The notes under the pieces: generated by a model | What the model was told of the DNA's origin: nothing | The model's input: the letters and a program-made list of their open reading frames with translations, nothing else | Database searches by the model: none | Assembly: GCA_018992685.1 (NCBI GenBank) | Contig: JACVGT010000025.1 | Span: 27,432-91,431, forward strand | DNA from: Theionarchaea archaeon | GTDB lineage: Archaea > Methanobacteriota_B > Thermococci > Methanofastidiosales > SZ-28-30 | Direction: 5' to 3' | Length of the DNA: 64,000 nucleotides | Translations under genes and position numbers: made by a program | Part shown: positions 8,761-17,651 of the stretch, piece after piece | How the letters are laid out: every line of letters starts with the position of its first letter | How positions within the stretch are numbered: position 1 is the first letter of the stretch

Positions 8761-9957
8761 TCACTGAATTCCCACTAGGCCCAGAAGTCTCTCCACACCC
8801 AGAGCAATCCCTTCAACCTCAATGCCACCCTCTCCCTTGGCACTATCGCCCACCAAGTATAACCCCTCTATGGGCGTCATCTGATCAAGGTCCTGACCTG
8901 ATGCAGCATGGTTTACAGGGTTGTTCCTCCGGTAGGTCTGAACATTCAAAATCTCGTATCTTCCATCAAACAATTTCTCAAGCTCAGAAAGTCCTTTCTC
9001 CTTCTCCTTCTTGAACTCACGTGATGAACTCCTCTGGTGGGCCATCACCAGATGGTACCCCTCAGGGGCCAGAGAAGGGTCAACATTCGTCACCTGGTTA
9101 ATGCCTCCAATGTAGTCCAGTGCCGGCGTAAACATGACTCCAGAATGATCTATCAGCGGTTCCTTTGAAGCCAGAGAGTACTTGATACCTTCAGAAGGGG
9201 TCATGGCATCGATCCTCTTCTGGTAGTCCCCGGGGAATCTGACCAGTCGTGACGTGGCCTTAGCACCAATATCTGATACCACCTTAGAGTCCGTGTGCTC
9301 TTTTCCGTCCTCATCTACAACGCCGTACACCTTGTCATCTGCCACAATTTCGGTCACCCTTTTGTGTACAATGGCATTCCCTCGTCTTCTTATGGCCGTC
9401 TTCAGTGCTCGTATGACACCTGAACATCCTCCCATGGGTACACCAGGACCTCGATACTTGAACATGGACTTGACAATAGAAAACATCTCCCTGCACGGGA
9501 CCTGTGACGGTTCCAGACTCAAAGACCAGATACAAAAAGACCTGAATCCCCTCAGGATTATTTCGTTTTTCGTTCTGTGCTCAAGAAACTCCTGAAATGA
9601 TCTTTTATCTCCCTTCCTGTACCTCATTTCCAGCAGTGTAGTATACAACCAGGTTTTTTCAGCCAGCTTCAGCTGGTTCAGTACCTGTCCAAACCTCATC
9701 TCCTTATCATAGAAAAACGTTGCCAGAGGATTTGAATCCACAATCGTGCAGGGTGCTCCTGCTCTTTTCAGTAACTGAGCAAGAGGGCCTTTGGAACCGT
9801 GAGGGACCATGTGTAGAGCACCAGTTGTCAGCTGGAATCCCCTGAATGGAATATTACGAAACCGACCACCGACCTGGGATGTCCTCTCGAAAAGCGTCAC
9901 CTTGGGACACAGAGCTGCCACTAGCAACCCTCCAATCCCGCCTCCAATGACGATCAT
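8761..9957 (-). CDS. FAD-dependent oxidoreductase, phytoene desaturase/CrtI-like
   Basis: A 398-aa flavoprotein starting directly with the dinucleotide-binding motif IVIGGGIGGLLVAAL, followed by LFERTSQVGGRF, which is typical of carotenoid desaturases, prolycopene isomerase and related amine oxidase-fold enzymes. The C-terminal FAD motif is LYLVGDSAKGEGGIEVEG. The protein is shorter than CrtI (about 490 aa). Archaeal relatives of this size occur without carotenoid genes, so reduction or desaturation of an isoprenoid lipid is possible but unproven. A TATA-like sequence lies about 27 bases before the ATG at 9957. Confidence 0.85.
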   Translation of the reverse strand: MIVIGGGIGGLLVAALCPKVTLFERTSQVGGRFRNIPFRGFQLTTGALHMVPHGSKGPLAQLLKRAGAPCTIVDSNPLATFFYDKEMRFGQVLNQLKLAEKTWLYTTLLEMRYRKGDKRSFQEFLEHRTKNEIILRGFRSFCIWSLSLEPSQVPCREMFSIVKSMFKYRGPGVPMGGCSGVIRALKTAIRRRGNAIVHKRVTEIVADDKVYGVVDEDGKEHTDSKVVSDIGAKATSRLVRFPGDYQKRIDAMTPSEGIKYSLASKEPLIDHSGVMFTPALDYIGGINQVTNVDPSLAPEGYHLVMAHQRSSSREFKKEKEKGLSELEKLFDGRYEILNVQTYRRNNPVNHAASGQDLDQMTPIEGLYLVGDSAKGEGGIEVEGIALGVERLLGLVGIQ

Positions 9958-10360
9958 GTACTATTACGGACTGATAGGAATAAAAAGGTTACTATATTCA
10001 ATCATAGATAGAGAAAACATTCTTTCAAATCCAGACTGAGTTCTTGTCAATTTATATCTTTTCGGTACGTGGGAGAGCTTCATTTAGCGAATGTTTTCAT
10101 CCTAACGTAACTCATTTACCCTGAGAACCTGGTCGTTGATTGCTCGTGATCATATTATCTCTCAAGATCAGGATACCATCAGTGTGGATTGTAACGCACT
10201 ATCACTCCAGCAGAGGTCGAGAAGTTCTCAGTTCAAGGTGATACTCTTTGGCGAGCAGCTCCTGGAATATTCCTTCTTGTTCAGGAGAACCTGATAGTCT
10301 CTTCCAGGAGGGTTGTCTTCCTGCATCAACGTTTAAATATGTCAATGACTCAGTACTCCT
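9958..10360. other. Intergenic region with promoter of the hydratase operon
   Basis: No coding frame is convincing in these 403 bases. The plus-strand element cgtttaaatatg (10330-10341) is about 25 bases before the ATG at 10361 and should give a leaderless mRNA. Another TATA-like stretch (aatttatatctttt, about 10048-10061) has no gene behind it. Confidence 0.5.
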
Positions 10361-11611
10361 ATGAGCAAAACCATGGCTGAGAAGATACTGGGAAGAGCCA
10401 GTAACCAGGACGTTACGTCAGGTGATATCATAGACGGTACGGTGGATCTGGCCATGTCTCATGAGAATACTGCTGCCATCTCTGGCAAGTTCAAGTCCAT
10501 AGGTGTTTCCAGAGTGTGGGACCCTGAAAAGATTGTGGTCCCCATTGATCATTGTGCACCCGCAGCAAACGAGGATTATGCCAAGAATCACAAGATTATC
10601 AGAGAATTTGTCAAGGAACAGAATATTACCAATTTCTATGATATAAAAGCAGGAGTCTGTCACCAGGTTCTCCCTGAAAAAGGACATGTGAAACCAGGCA
10701 TGCTAATTGTAGGTTCAGATTCTCATACGCCCACATACGGGGCATTTGGTGCCTTTGCCACTGGGATAGGGAGGACAGAGATGGCTGCTGTCTATGCCAC
10801 AGGGAAGATCTGGTTGAGAGTCCCTGAAAGCTTTAAGATAGTCATAGAGGGGAAGGTTCCAGACAAGGTATCGGCAAAGGATGTGATCCTTCATATCATT
10901 GGAAACCTGCGAGCAGATGGTGCAAACTACAAAGCTGTGGAATTTGTGGGAAATACGGTGGATACCATGACAGTGGGTGAGAGAATGGTCCTGTGCAACA
11001 TGTCTGCCGAAATGGGAGCCAAAGCAGGGATGGTTCCTTTCGATGATACTACCAGGACCTATCTGGACGAGAGAACAGACAGAATGTATACCGTGGTGAA
11101 CCCTGATCCAGATGCGGCCTACGAGCAAGTGGTCAACATTACAGTATCCAACCTGGAACCACAGGTGGCCTGCCCCCATGCTGTTGACAATGTGAGACCC
11201 ATCTCTGAAGTGGAAGGGACTCCCATCAACCAGGCAGTCCTTGGTACCTGCACGAATGGCAGAGTGGAGGACCTGGCAGAAGCTGCATCTCTCCTCAAGG
11301 GCAAGAAAATTGCTGACACCGTGAGGCTGATTGTAATTCCTGCTTCCACAGACGTCTACGAGGAAGCCGTACAGAACGGCACAATCCTGGACTTAATCAG
11401 GGCAGGTGCAGTTATCTGCAATCCGAATTGTGGCCCTTGCCTCGGCGCTCACCAGGGCGCCCTCGCTCCGGGCGAGGTATGCATCTCCTCGTCCAACCGC
11501 AACTTCAGAGGGAGAATGGGCTGTAAAGATGCTGAAATCTATCTTGCTTCTCCTGCCACTGTAGCAGCGTCTTCCCTCACTGGCAGAATTACTGATCCCC
11601 GAGGTGTATGA
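10361..11611 (+). CDS. leuC: 3-isopropylmalate dehydratase / homoaconitase-type large subunit
   Basis: A 416-aa large subunit of the aconitase superfamily, which isomerises a 2-hydroxy-acid through a cis-unsaturated intermediate. The 4Fe-4S ligands are expected in VLGTCTNGR and in CNPNCGPCLGAHQG; active-site blocks IDHCAPA and VGSDSHTPTYGAFGAF are present. Archaeal LeuC, homoaconitase and 2,3-dimethylmalate dehydratase share this architecture, so the name is provisional. The stop codon directly abuts the ATG of the small subunit gene. No isopropylmalate or homocitrate synthase lies nearby, so context does not settle the pathway. Confidence 0.9.
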   Translation: MSKTMAEKILGRASNQDVTSGDIIDGTVDLAMSHENTAAISGKFKSIGVSRVWDPEKIVVPIDHCAPAANEDYAKNHKIIREFVKEQNITNFYDIKAGVCHQVLPEKGHVKPGMLIVGSDSHTPTYGAFGAFATGIGRTEMAAVYATGKIWLRVPESFKIVIEGKVPDKVSAKDVILHIIGNLRADGANYKAVEFVGNTVDTMTVGERMVLCNMSAEMGAKAGMVPFDDTTRTYLDERTDRMYTVVNPDPDAAYEQVVNITVSNLEPQVACPHAVDNVRPISEVEGTPINQAVLGTCTNGRVEDLAEAASLLKGKKIADTVRLIVIPASTDVYEEAVQNGTILDLIRAGAVICNPNCGPCLGAHQGALAPGEVCISSSNRNFRGRMGCKDAEIYLASPATVAASSLTGRITDPRGV

Positions 11612-12112
11612 ATGAAAATGAAAGGCAGAGTATTCAAGTACGGAGATGATATCAATACTGATGTCATCTTTCCCGGGAAGTACACCTATACCATAACAGA
11701 CCCCAAAGAAATGGCAGAACATGCCCTGGAAGACCTGGATCCTACATTTGTCCAGAAAGTAAAGAAGGGAGATTGTATCGTCGCAGGAAAGTACTTTGGA
11801 TGCGGATCTTCGCGAGAACAGGCTGTGACCTGCGTGAAGGAGGCTGGAATTTCAGTAGTTATTGCAGAATCATTTGCCCGGATCTACTACCGGAACTGCA
11901 TCAACTCGGGGTTGCCCCCTCTGATACTGGAAGACACATCCTGCATCAGTGACGGAGATGAGCTGGAAATAGATGTAGAAATGGGAACTGTTACAGATGT
12001 AACGACAGGAGCAGAATTTACTGTCAATCCGCTCCCACCCTTCATCATGAAGATCATTCAAGATGGTGGGCTAATCCCGCATCTCAAGAAGGAGCTCCAC
12101 CATGGACGCTGA
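11612..12112 (+). CDS. leuD: 3-isopropylmalate dehydratase / homoaconitase-type small subunit
   Basis: A 166-aa swivelling-domain subunit that partners the preceding large subunit. The N-terminal GDDINTDVIFPGKYTYTITD contains the flexible loop that selects substrate in this family. Studied archaeal pairs carry YLRT (homoaconitase) or YLVY (isopropylmalate isomerase) at this position; here it is YTYT, matching neither. The GCGSSREQAV motif and SFARIYYRNCINSG are conserved. Its last 11 bases overlap the following methyltransferase, indicating translational coupling. Confidence 0.9.
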   Translation: MKMKGRVFKYGDDINTDVIFPGKYTYTITDPKEMAEHALEDLDPTFVQKVKKGDCIVAGKYFGCGSSREQAVTCVKEAGISVVIAESFARIYYRNCINSGLPPLILEDTSCISDGDELEIDVEMGTVTDVTTGAEFTVNPLPPFIMKIIQDGGLIPHLKKELHHGR

Positions 12113-12878
12113 AGGGTTCTATGACGAGAGGGCCCCCTTTTACGATGGGGAGTATAAGACTCCCTTTTTTGATCTCTACCGGGCCATCACCTGGGACAAT
12201 ATCAGCAGGTTTCTTCCATCGAAGGGTGTCATACTGGATGCAGGAGGAGGAACGGGTGAATGGGCTCTTCCCCTGGCTGAGGCAGGATATGACGTTGTCC
12301 TGATCGACATTTCACGGGGAATGCTGAGACAGGCCAGGAGAAAGCTGGAAGAAAGGAATATCAAGAATGTCACTGTGGAAAGGGTGGATATGACTGACAT
12401 GGGGTGTTTTCAGGATAACACGTTTGACATGGTTCTGGCACAGGGTGATCCCCTTTCCTACTGTGGAAATGCGGAACATGCTGCGGCTGAGATTTACAGA
12501 GTGTTAAAAGAGGGACGACATTGCGTGGCATCAGTAGACTGTATGTACGGATTTGTTTTGCGATTGATTACATTGAAACAGTGGGATATCCTGCAGAGGC
12601 TGTTTGAAACAGAACGTGCTGCCTTTCAGACAGGGTTTGAGATTCGCTACTTCACTCCACAATCCCTTAACCACCTATTTGAAGGGGCAGGATTTGAGGT
12701 GGTGCGCATTCTCGGTAAACCCGTCTTCCTTTCTCTAGTTCCCCGGGAGAGAGCGCATGACCTGCTGCGAGACAAGAAGGTGTTTGACAGAGTTCTTGAA
12801 CTGGAACTGCAGTTCTGTGATGATCCAAACCTGGTGGGGTTTGCTGGGCATCTGGAGATTGTCGGAAAAAAAGTGTGA
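12102..12878 (+). CDS. Class I SAM-dependent methyltransferase
   Basis: A 258-aa methyltransferase of the UbiE/Methyltransf_11 type. The SAM-binding motif I is VILDAGGGTGEWALPLA, followed by an acidic beta-2 end (VVLIDIS), motif II VERVDMTDM and motif III-like FDMVLAQGDPLSYC. It overlaps the end of leuD by 11 bases, with its ribosome site inside that gene, so the three genes form an operon. The substrate is unknown; coupling to a hydratase suggests a small organic acid or a linked biosynthetic step, but this is only context. Confidence 0.88.
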   Translation: MDAEGFYDERAPFYDGEYKTPFFDLYRAITWDNISRFLPSKGVILDAGGGTGEWALPLAEAGYDVVLIDISRGMLRQARRKLEERNIKNVTVERVDMTDMGCFQDNTFDMVLAQGDPLSYCGNAEHAAAEIYRVLKEGRHCVASVDCMYGFVLRLITLKQWDILQRLFETERAAFQTGFEIRYFTPQSLNHLFEGAGFEVVRILGKPVFLSLVPRERAHDLLRDKKVFDRVLELELQFCDDPNLVGFAGHLEIVGKKV

Positions 12879-12889
12879 GAAGATGAGAA

Positions 12890-13252
12890 TTACTTCTTGA
12901 GTGTGTATCGTTCCTTTTGGTTGAAGAAGGTCATGTCTTTGAATCCTTTCTTGATTCTTGCCCTGTGCAGAACGCCCTTGGGTATGTAATACGTGTCTCC
13001 CCTTGAGAAGATATGGGTTTCACCACCAATGGTAAGTTCTATTTCCCCGTCAAGGATAACACCCCATTGAGCTTCATGAGAATGTTCGGGAACGGCAACA
13101 TCCTCGGAAAATTCCATGAAAATGATCTGACTGGCTTCACCCTGGACCAGATATGAATGGAGACCTTCAATCGGGATATCTGCTTCTGGCAGTTCTGTAA
13201 TCATGTCGGGAAAGAAGTCTTCCTTCGTGGTATCGGCAGAGTTATTTTTCAT
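12890..13252 (-). CDS. Small cupin-domain protein
   Basis: A 120-aa single-domain cupin. The two conserved motifs are visible: PEHSHEAQWGVILDGEIELT (histidines and glutamate as metal ligands) and GDTYYIPKGVLHRARI (the C-terminal histidine). Such proteins act as small metal-dependent enzymes or ligand sensors; the function is unknown here. It is convergent with the methyltransferase, 11 bases apart. A TATA-like tract (cgttaataagac) lies about 25 bases before its ATG. Confidence 0.85.
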   Translation of the reverse strand: MKNNSADTTKEDFFPDMITELPEADIPIEGLHSYLVQGEASQIIFMEFSEDVAVPEHSHEAQWGVILDGEIELTIGGETHIFSRGDTYYIPKGVLHRARIKKGFKDMTFFNQKERYTLKK

Positions 13253-13366
13253 GGGGGGAAGTTTTTGGTAGTCTTATTAACGTTTTGGTGAGGTATGGGT
13301 AATGAACCAAAAACCATTTAAGTCGTGAGATACAACTAGAATTAACTGGCAGAAAGCAGGTGGAAT

Positions 13367-13498
13367 ATGGCTGAGGCTGAAGAACCTGAGCCTCCTGATA
13401 CGGCTGCAGGATGGCTGTCTCAGGAGGGATACAGAACTGCATGGCTCAACCTGATGATAGAAGAGTTGAAGCTAGAATGTTACGAGGGATTGCTGTGA
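13367..13498 (+). CDS. Possible 43-aa leader ORF before DUF6512 gene
   Basis: The ATG at 13367 has AGGTGG four bases upstream and lies about 50 bases after a TATA-like element (ccatttaagtc). It encodes an acidic 43-residue peptide starting MAEAEEPEPPDTAAGW and ends at TGA 13498, overlapping the most likely DUF6512 start at 13477 in another frame. It may serve for translational coupling. There is no homology support. Confidence 0.3.
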   Translation: MAEAEEPEPPDTAAGWLSQEGYRTAWLNLMIEELKLECYEGLL

Positions 13499-14019
13499 AG
13501 GCTGGACAGTGGGAAGTCCTGGGCATTCTGTTCATCATTGTGGTGGGATCATGTCTGCATTTCCTCTTTGAGCTCTCAGGATCTCTTCCTGTGGTGGGGA
13601 TGGTTGGGGCTGTGAACGAGAGCGTGTGGGAGCACCTGAAGATTGGATTCTGGCCTGCAGTGTTTTTTGCGTTGATTGAATATTCCTTCCTGAAGTCAAA
13701 GGCGAATTTCTGGATGGCAAAAGCCACATCCGCATATGTCATACCTGTCACCATAATCGTCCTGTTCTACGTGTATACGACCATACTGGGGTACAATACG
13801 CTGGCTCTTGATATCACGGTGTTTATTGTAGCTGTCATAGTGGGCCAGGCTGCCAGCTACCGAGTGTTGACGTACAGAGACCTCTCTGCACAGTTGAAAT
13901 GGGCTGGCATCGCTGCACTGCTGGTCCTGGCTGCGCTGTTCATGGTTTTCACATTTTATCCGCCGCATGTTGGACTGTTCCAAGATCCAGTGACAGGCGG
14001 GTACGGCATCGTATCATAA
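13477..14019 (+). CDS. DUF6512-like integral membrane protein
   Basis: A membrane protein of about 180 aa with five to six hydrophobic segments. Its first helix region contains QWEVLGILFIIVVGSCLHFL followed by AVNESVWEHLKIGFWP, a block I recognise from DUF6512 proteins. The frame is open further upstream, with ATG codons at 13411 and 13441. I prefer 13477 because family members begin close to the WEVLG motif and because the 43-residue ORF with a good ribosome site ends over this codon. The function is unknown. Confidence 0.75.
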   Translation: MLRGIAVKAGQWEVLGILFIIVVGSCLHFLFELSGSLPVVGMVGAVNESVWEHLKIGFWPAVFFALIEYSFLKSKANFWMAKATSAYVIPVTIIVLFYVYTTILGYNTLALDITVFIVAVIVGQAASYRVLTYRDLSAQLKWAGIAALLVLAALFMVFTFYPPHVGLFQDPVTGGYGIVS

Positions 14020-14040
14020 GTGAGGTAGGCATCCAGCAGA

Positions 14041-15870
14041 TCATGACAAAGAGAGAAGGTATAAGACTCCACTGGGAGTTACCACCAAAAGATACCCTTC
14101 TGAACTGGTCACTGAAAGGGAGATCTTGTCAGGAAAAATCTCTAGCTCATTCTGCGCCATGAAATACCACGTGATAAAGCCAGTTTCTGCACTTAAACAG
14201 TATATGTATCCATCGTCTGCCGATACACAGATGTTCTCTTTATATTCATGAAAAGACGTCACCGTGGTCCCTCTCACCTCACGAATCCACAGCTCTTCGC
14301 CTGTCTCTACATCGAGGGCCTGGATTATGCCTGCTTCTCTGATGAGGAACACTCTCTGTTCACTCAGGATCATCCTGGAGATGGGATAGTCATTTCTCTC
14401 TAGAGTATGTTCCCACGTTCTCACACCATCTGTATGCACCATGAGGACTGATTGGATTCCGGATTCGTCCTTGAGTACCAGGACGATCCTGTCCCCAAGA
14501 ATGCTCATGGACTCGACAGGTTGTGAGGGCTGGAAAAGATCGGTTTCTGCCATCTGTTCCAGCGCTACTTTGGTGAGTGTCCCTTCCTCATTGAAGAAGT
14601 ACAGGGTACCCTGGGAGTAAAAGGGATGCTGGACTGTGTGCAGAGGTCTCCCCCAGAGTGGTTCCACTGTGGCAATATCCAGGACGATGTAGTGGGGTTG
14701 AGATAGGTCCTGCAGGTAGGCAAAGAGTATCGTGTCATTGTACACTGTTTCATTCCAGGTATCAGATGCTATCTCCCAGAGAACATCACCATGTTCCTTT
14801 TCCAGGCAGACAATGCCCCCCGTGAGGGCAATCACCTTGTCGTCCACGAGCGTTACCGGAATATAGTCAGTAACAGGTGGTATCTTGTACGCCCACCGTA
14901 TGTCCCCGGTATCTGTGTCAATACTGTAGATATGAGAATCAGGAGCGCCAACGTACAGGGTGTTATCGGAGACAGCAATCTTCTGGTCTTGAACAGGCAG
15001 ATATGGCTGCTGTACAACCTCAAAGGGGATGGTATACAATTGAGCTCTTGATTGGGCGTCAATACATTCGATTCTGTCAGCAAAGGGAAGGAATACTTTC
15101 TGATTATAGTAGACAGGCGTGCATACGGGAATTTCTGGAAGGGTCAGCAACCACTGGAGATGGGTCTTTCCGAGGAGTTCTTCTGCGGGAGGGGGGGTAT
15201 TGGCCGAAGGAAAGTCAAGGCTGATTCCTTTTTCTTGGGTGGAGACAGGAACTCGAGCAGGATAACATCCCCAGGTCGCTACTTTCTGGTATGGCGCCCA
15301 CTGGTCCCTGTCCAGCGTAGTGAGGATTTTGAACAGGGTACTGGGGATCATTCCATTGTACTGGACGTAGTTGGAGCCTTCATAGCTGACATTCCACGGA
15401 ATGAAGCAGTAGTAGCTTGATTCGGATTCTGCTCGTACAGTCCTCCCATTGAGAAGCGTTATTTCAAGTGTAAAGTGGAGGCCGGAGTCACGGCGCGAAT
15501 AGGCGTTGTATGATTTCTGATAACCAACTTTGTAGAGGTCTGCAAAGCTTTCTGATACTTCTCTGATTAATTCCGGATCTACATGGTCTCCAGTACTGGC
15601 AAAGTAATCATCGCCAATTTTCTGTATTCTGTAGAAGTTGTAGGCAAGGACAGAACTTGTCGTGTTGTCAGGATTTCCCGTGTTGTTCGAAATGATATCG
15701 GAAGTCGCTACAGCAGTATAGGTGATGTCAATGGCTGCTATGGACTGAACAGGAGAGGATACTGTGAAAGAGTCAGATTCATGAGGAAGGTACCACTGGA
15801 CAGCCATGATGCCTCCTATCACGATTATTATCAGTAACAGGGAACCACTCTTTCTGAGGGTAGACGTCAC
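14041..15870 (-). CDS. Membrane-anchored PQQ-like beta-propeller protein
   Basis: A 609-aa protein with one N-terminal membrane segment (SLLLIIIVIGGIMAVQWYL), so the rest is probably outside the cell. Residues ~45-250 form a unique domain with Asn-x-Ser/Thr sites. Residues 250-609 contain PQQ/YVTN-type propeller blades such as DTDTGDIRWAYKIP, LEKEHGDVLWEIAS and DVETGEELWIREV. The start is GTG at 15870, since the preceding ATG is followed immediately by TGA; a TATA element (attcttaaaaagg) lies near 15888-15900. A 158-bp internal segment of this gene is repeated at 18840-18997. It is probably structural or ligand-binding; no enzyme motif is seen. Confidence 0.85.
   Translation of the reverse strand: MTSTLRKSGSLLLIIIVIGGIMAVQWYLPHESDSFTVSSPVQSIAAIDITYTAVATSDIISNNTGNPDNTTSSVLAYNFYRIQKIGDDYFASTGDHVDPELIREVSESFADLYKVGYQKSYNAYSRRDSGLHFTLEITLLNGRTVRAESESSYYCFIPWNVSYEGSNYVQYNGMIPSTLFKILTTLDRDQWAPYQKVATWGCYPARVPVSTQEKGISLDFPSANTPPPAEELLGKTHLQWLLTLPEIPVCTPVYYNQKVFLPFADRIECIDAQSRAQLYTIPFEVVQQPYLPVQDQKIAVSDNTLYVGAPDSHIYSIDTDTGDIRWAYKIPPVTDYIPVTLVDDKVIALTGGIVCLEKEHGDVLWEIASDTWNETVYNDTILFAYLQDLSQPHYIVLDIATVEPLWGRPLHTVQHPFYSQGTLYFFNEEGTLTKVALEQMAETDLFQPSQPVESMSILGDRIVLVLKDESGIQSVLMVHTDGVRTWEHTLERNDYPISRMILSEQRVFLIREAGIIQALDVETGEELWIREVRGTTVTSFHEYKENICVSADDGYIYCLSAETGFITWYFMAQNELEIFPDKISLSVTSSEGYLLVVTPSGVLYLLSLS
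15419..15576 (-). repeat. Source copy of 158-bp duplicated segment (inside PQQ gene)
   Basis: This interval, coding for about residues 99-151 of the PQQ-like protein, recurs in the same orientation at 18840-18997 with three single-base differences (about 98% identical). The near identity implies a recent duplication or rearrangement. Confidence 0.9.
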
Positions 15871-16206
15871 ATGTGATTCTTGGAATACCCCTTTTTAAGA
15901 ATTCCTGCAAAAGGCGTTGCCGTGGAGAGATCTCGTAAGAATCGTGCAGAGCCCTATGGTTTTTTCAGGAGACGAGAGATGTGATGGAATCCCATTCTCA
16001 CTCTTCATTTGTTGGGTATCGGACGGGGGATTTCTCACTAGGCCGGAGGCATTCTTGCTGGACCGGATCCCTCTTGTGCCAGTTCCGAAAGATCTACAGT
16101 TTTTTGCCAATGTGATTGCCTGGATAGATGATTAAGGTGTAAAGAAATCCCAGTCACCATCCACTTCTCAGCCAAATCCTTATAACCTTTGTGATGTGAT
16201 CCAGAC
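15871..16206. other. Intergenic region with promoters and an ASGLVRN-coding remnant
   Basis: No gene is convincing in these 336 bases. Promoters are visible at both sides: attcttaaaaagg for the PQQ gene and tccttataacc (16177-16188) for the serine hydrolase. On the minus strand, 16032-16055 can be read as NASGLVRN, the same unit repeated in the protein at 29239-29895; the surrounding frame has only a TTG start and looks degenerate. Confidence 0.4.
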
Positions 16207-17385
16207 ATGAGGAAGATGACTAAACCAACAGGCGATTCACTAAAGAATAAAGATAATTCCAGAAAACTCAACATTCGAAAGGAAAAATCCCACAAGGACC
16301 CACATTCAATGAGAAATCCTCTGAATCCTTTCTGGGTACTTGTTCTTGCTGCAACCTGTGCTCTTGCAGGCTGTATGTCACAGGATGTGGGAATAGAAGA
16401 GAATACCGCCATGGTAGACTACGTTGTTGATGAGGACTGGAGAGTCGCATCACCTGAAGCTCTGGGGCTGGACGGAACTCAGCTGGCACTACTCATTGAC
16501 TCTCTGGAAGGGCTCCCCATATCAAGCATCCTCATTGTGAAGGATGGGTATCTTATTGTGGAGGAATATTCCAATGGGTATGATAGATCCTGCCAGCATT
16601 TTATTGAATCGTGCACCCAGGGTATCATGTCGGCTCTCATAGGAATTGCTCGTGATAAGGGGTACATTGATAGCGTTGACCAGAAGATAGTGGATTTCTT
16701 CCCTGAACTTGAAAGTGACAGTGAGTGGAAAAAGGACATTACCGTTGAACACCTTTTAACCATGAGTTCGGGATTGGATCAGGGAGCTTGGCATCCTGGG
16801 CGCCCAATATTTGCACTGGCTCCTGACTGGATAGCCCATATTCTCTCCGGGGGGGCTGTGACAAAACCCGGAACTTCCTTTGATTATTATCCAGGCAATG
16901 CCCATATTCTGTCTGCTCTCCTGCAGAGAGCAACTAAGGAAGATACACGCTCTTTTGCTCTAAGATACTTATTCGAGCCTTTGGGCATCTCAGAAAAGGA
17001 TATCGAATGGGAAAAAGATCCTCAAGGTGTCTTCTCAGGCAGTTGGGGGCTGTACATGAGACCGAGGGACATGGCAAAGGTTGGTTTTCTATATCTTGAA
17101 AAAGGAGCATGGAACGGAGCCCAGATAATCCCAGAAGCGTGGATAGAGAAATCAGTAACTCCCTCCTTCAAGGGAATATCTATTGGAGGCCTTGCTGCAG
17201 ACTATGGCTATCTCTGGTGGATAGAGGAAAAGGACTCCGCACCAGGATACTTTGCACTGGGAACCAAAGGACAGTGCATCTATGTCAATTCAGAATTGAA
17301 CCTCGTCATTGTGATTACCGGGAGTTTTCTGGACACCACTGCACCTTTAAAGATGATAAATGACGTGGTCTTGATATTGAAGTGA
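16207..17385 (+). CDS. Beta-lactamase-family serine hydrolase, lipoprotein, SxxK Lys replaced by Gln
   Basis: A 392-aa member of the class C beta-lactamase/6-aminohexanoate-dimer hydrolase superfamily. A lipobox (LAATCALAGC, Cys56) predicts a surface lipoprotein. The expected active-site SxxK reads S135-C-T-Q138: the catalytic lysine is replaced by Gln (codon CAG at 16618-16620), while FDYYPGN and the C-terminal GTKGQCIYV block are retained. Activity is therefore doubtful. The ATG at 16207 is about 25 bases after a TATA element, but the signal sequence would begin better at ATG 16309; the 34-residue charged extension is unusual. Confidence 0.85.
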   Translation: MRKMTKPTGDSLKNKDNSRKLNIRKEKSHKDPHSMRNPLNPFWVLVLAATCALAGCMSQDVGIEENTAMVDYVVDEDWRVASPEALGLDGTQLALLIDSLEGLPISSILIVKDGYLIVEEYSNGYDRSCQHFIESCTQGIMSALIGIARDKGYIDSVDQKIVDFFPELESDSEWKKDITVEHLLTMSSGLDQGAWHPGRPIFALAPDWIAHILSGGAVTKPGTSFDYYPGNAHILSALLQRATKEDTRSFALRYLFEPLGISEKDIEWEKDPQGVFSGSWGLYMRPRDMAKVGFLYLEKGAWNGAQIIPEAWIEKSVTPSFKGISIGGLAADYGYLWWIEEKDSAPGYFALGTKGQCIYVNSELNLVIVITGSFLDTTAPLKMINDVVLILK

Positions 17386-17473
17386 TAATGAATGATCAGT
17401 TCGGAGACAATCGAATTCAGTTTTTTGGTTCAACATCAAGTGGGGGTTTTGAATGAACTGTGTTAATTCCTAA

Positions 17474-17626
17474 ATGCATCAGATCTCTTCAGGAATAGAG
17501 AGAGGGCCGCAAGGGTACGGCCACCCGGGAGGAATGGGTGGCCACCCGGGAGGAATGGGTGACCCATTCAGAAGTCCCAATCCATCAAGGTTGCCTGCAC
17601 CAATAGTATATCTAGAAATAAGATAA
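17474..17626 (+). CDS. Possible 50-aa Gly/Pro/His-rich peptide with two 7-residue repeats
   Basis: This frame encodes two tandem copies of GHPGGMG, from a perfect 21-bp DNA repeat (17520-17561). The opposite strand also has an open frame rich in Pro and Trp. A stop lies directly before the ATG and no good ribosome site is seen. It could be a relic, or just a minisatellite. Confidence 0.25.
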   Translation: MHQISSGIERGPQGYGHPGGMGGHPGGMGDPFRSPNPSRLPAPIVYLEIR

Positions 17627-17651
17627 ATTATTGACAGTTCAAAAGACGAAT

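Noticed and set aside
17500-17565. 21-bp tandem repeat as a CRISPR-like array
   Set aside because: There are only two adjacent copies without spacers. It is a short minisatellite; no CRISPR array or cas gene is seen in the window.
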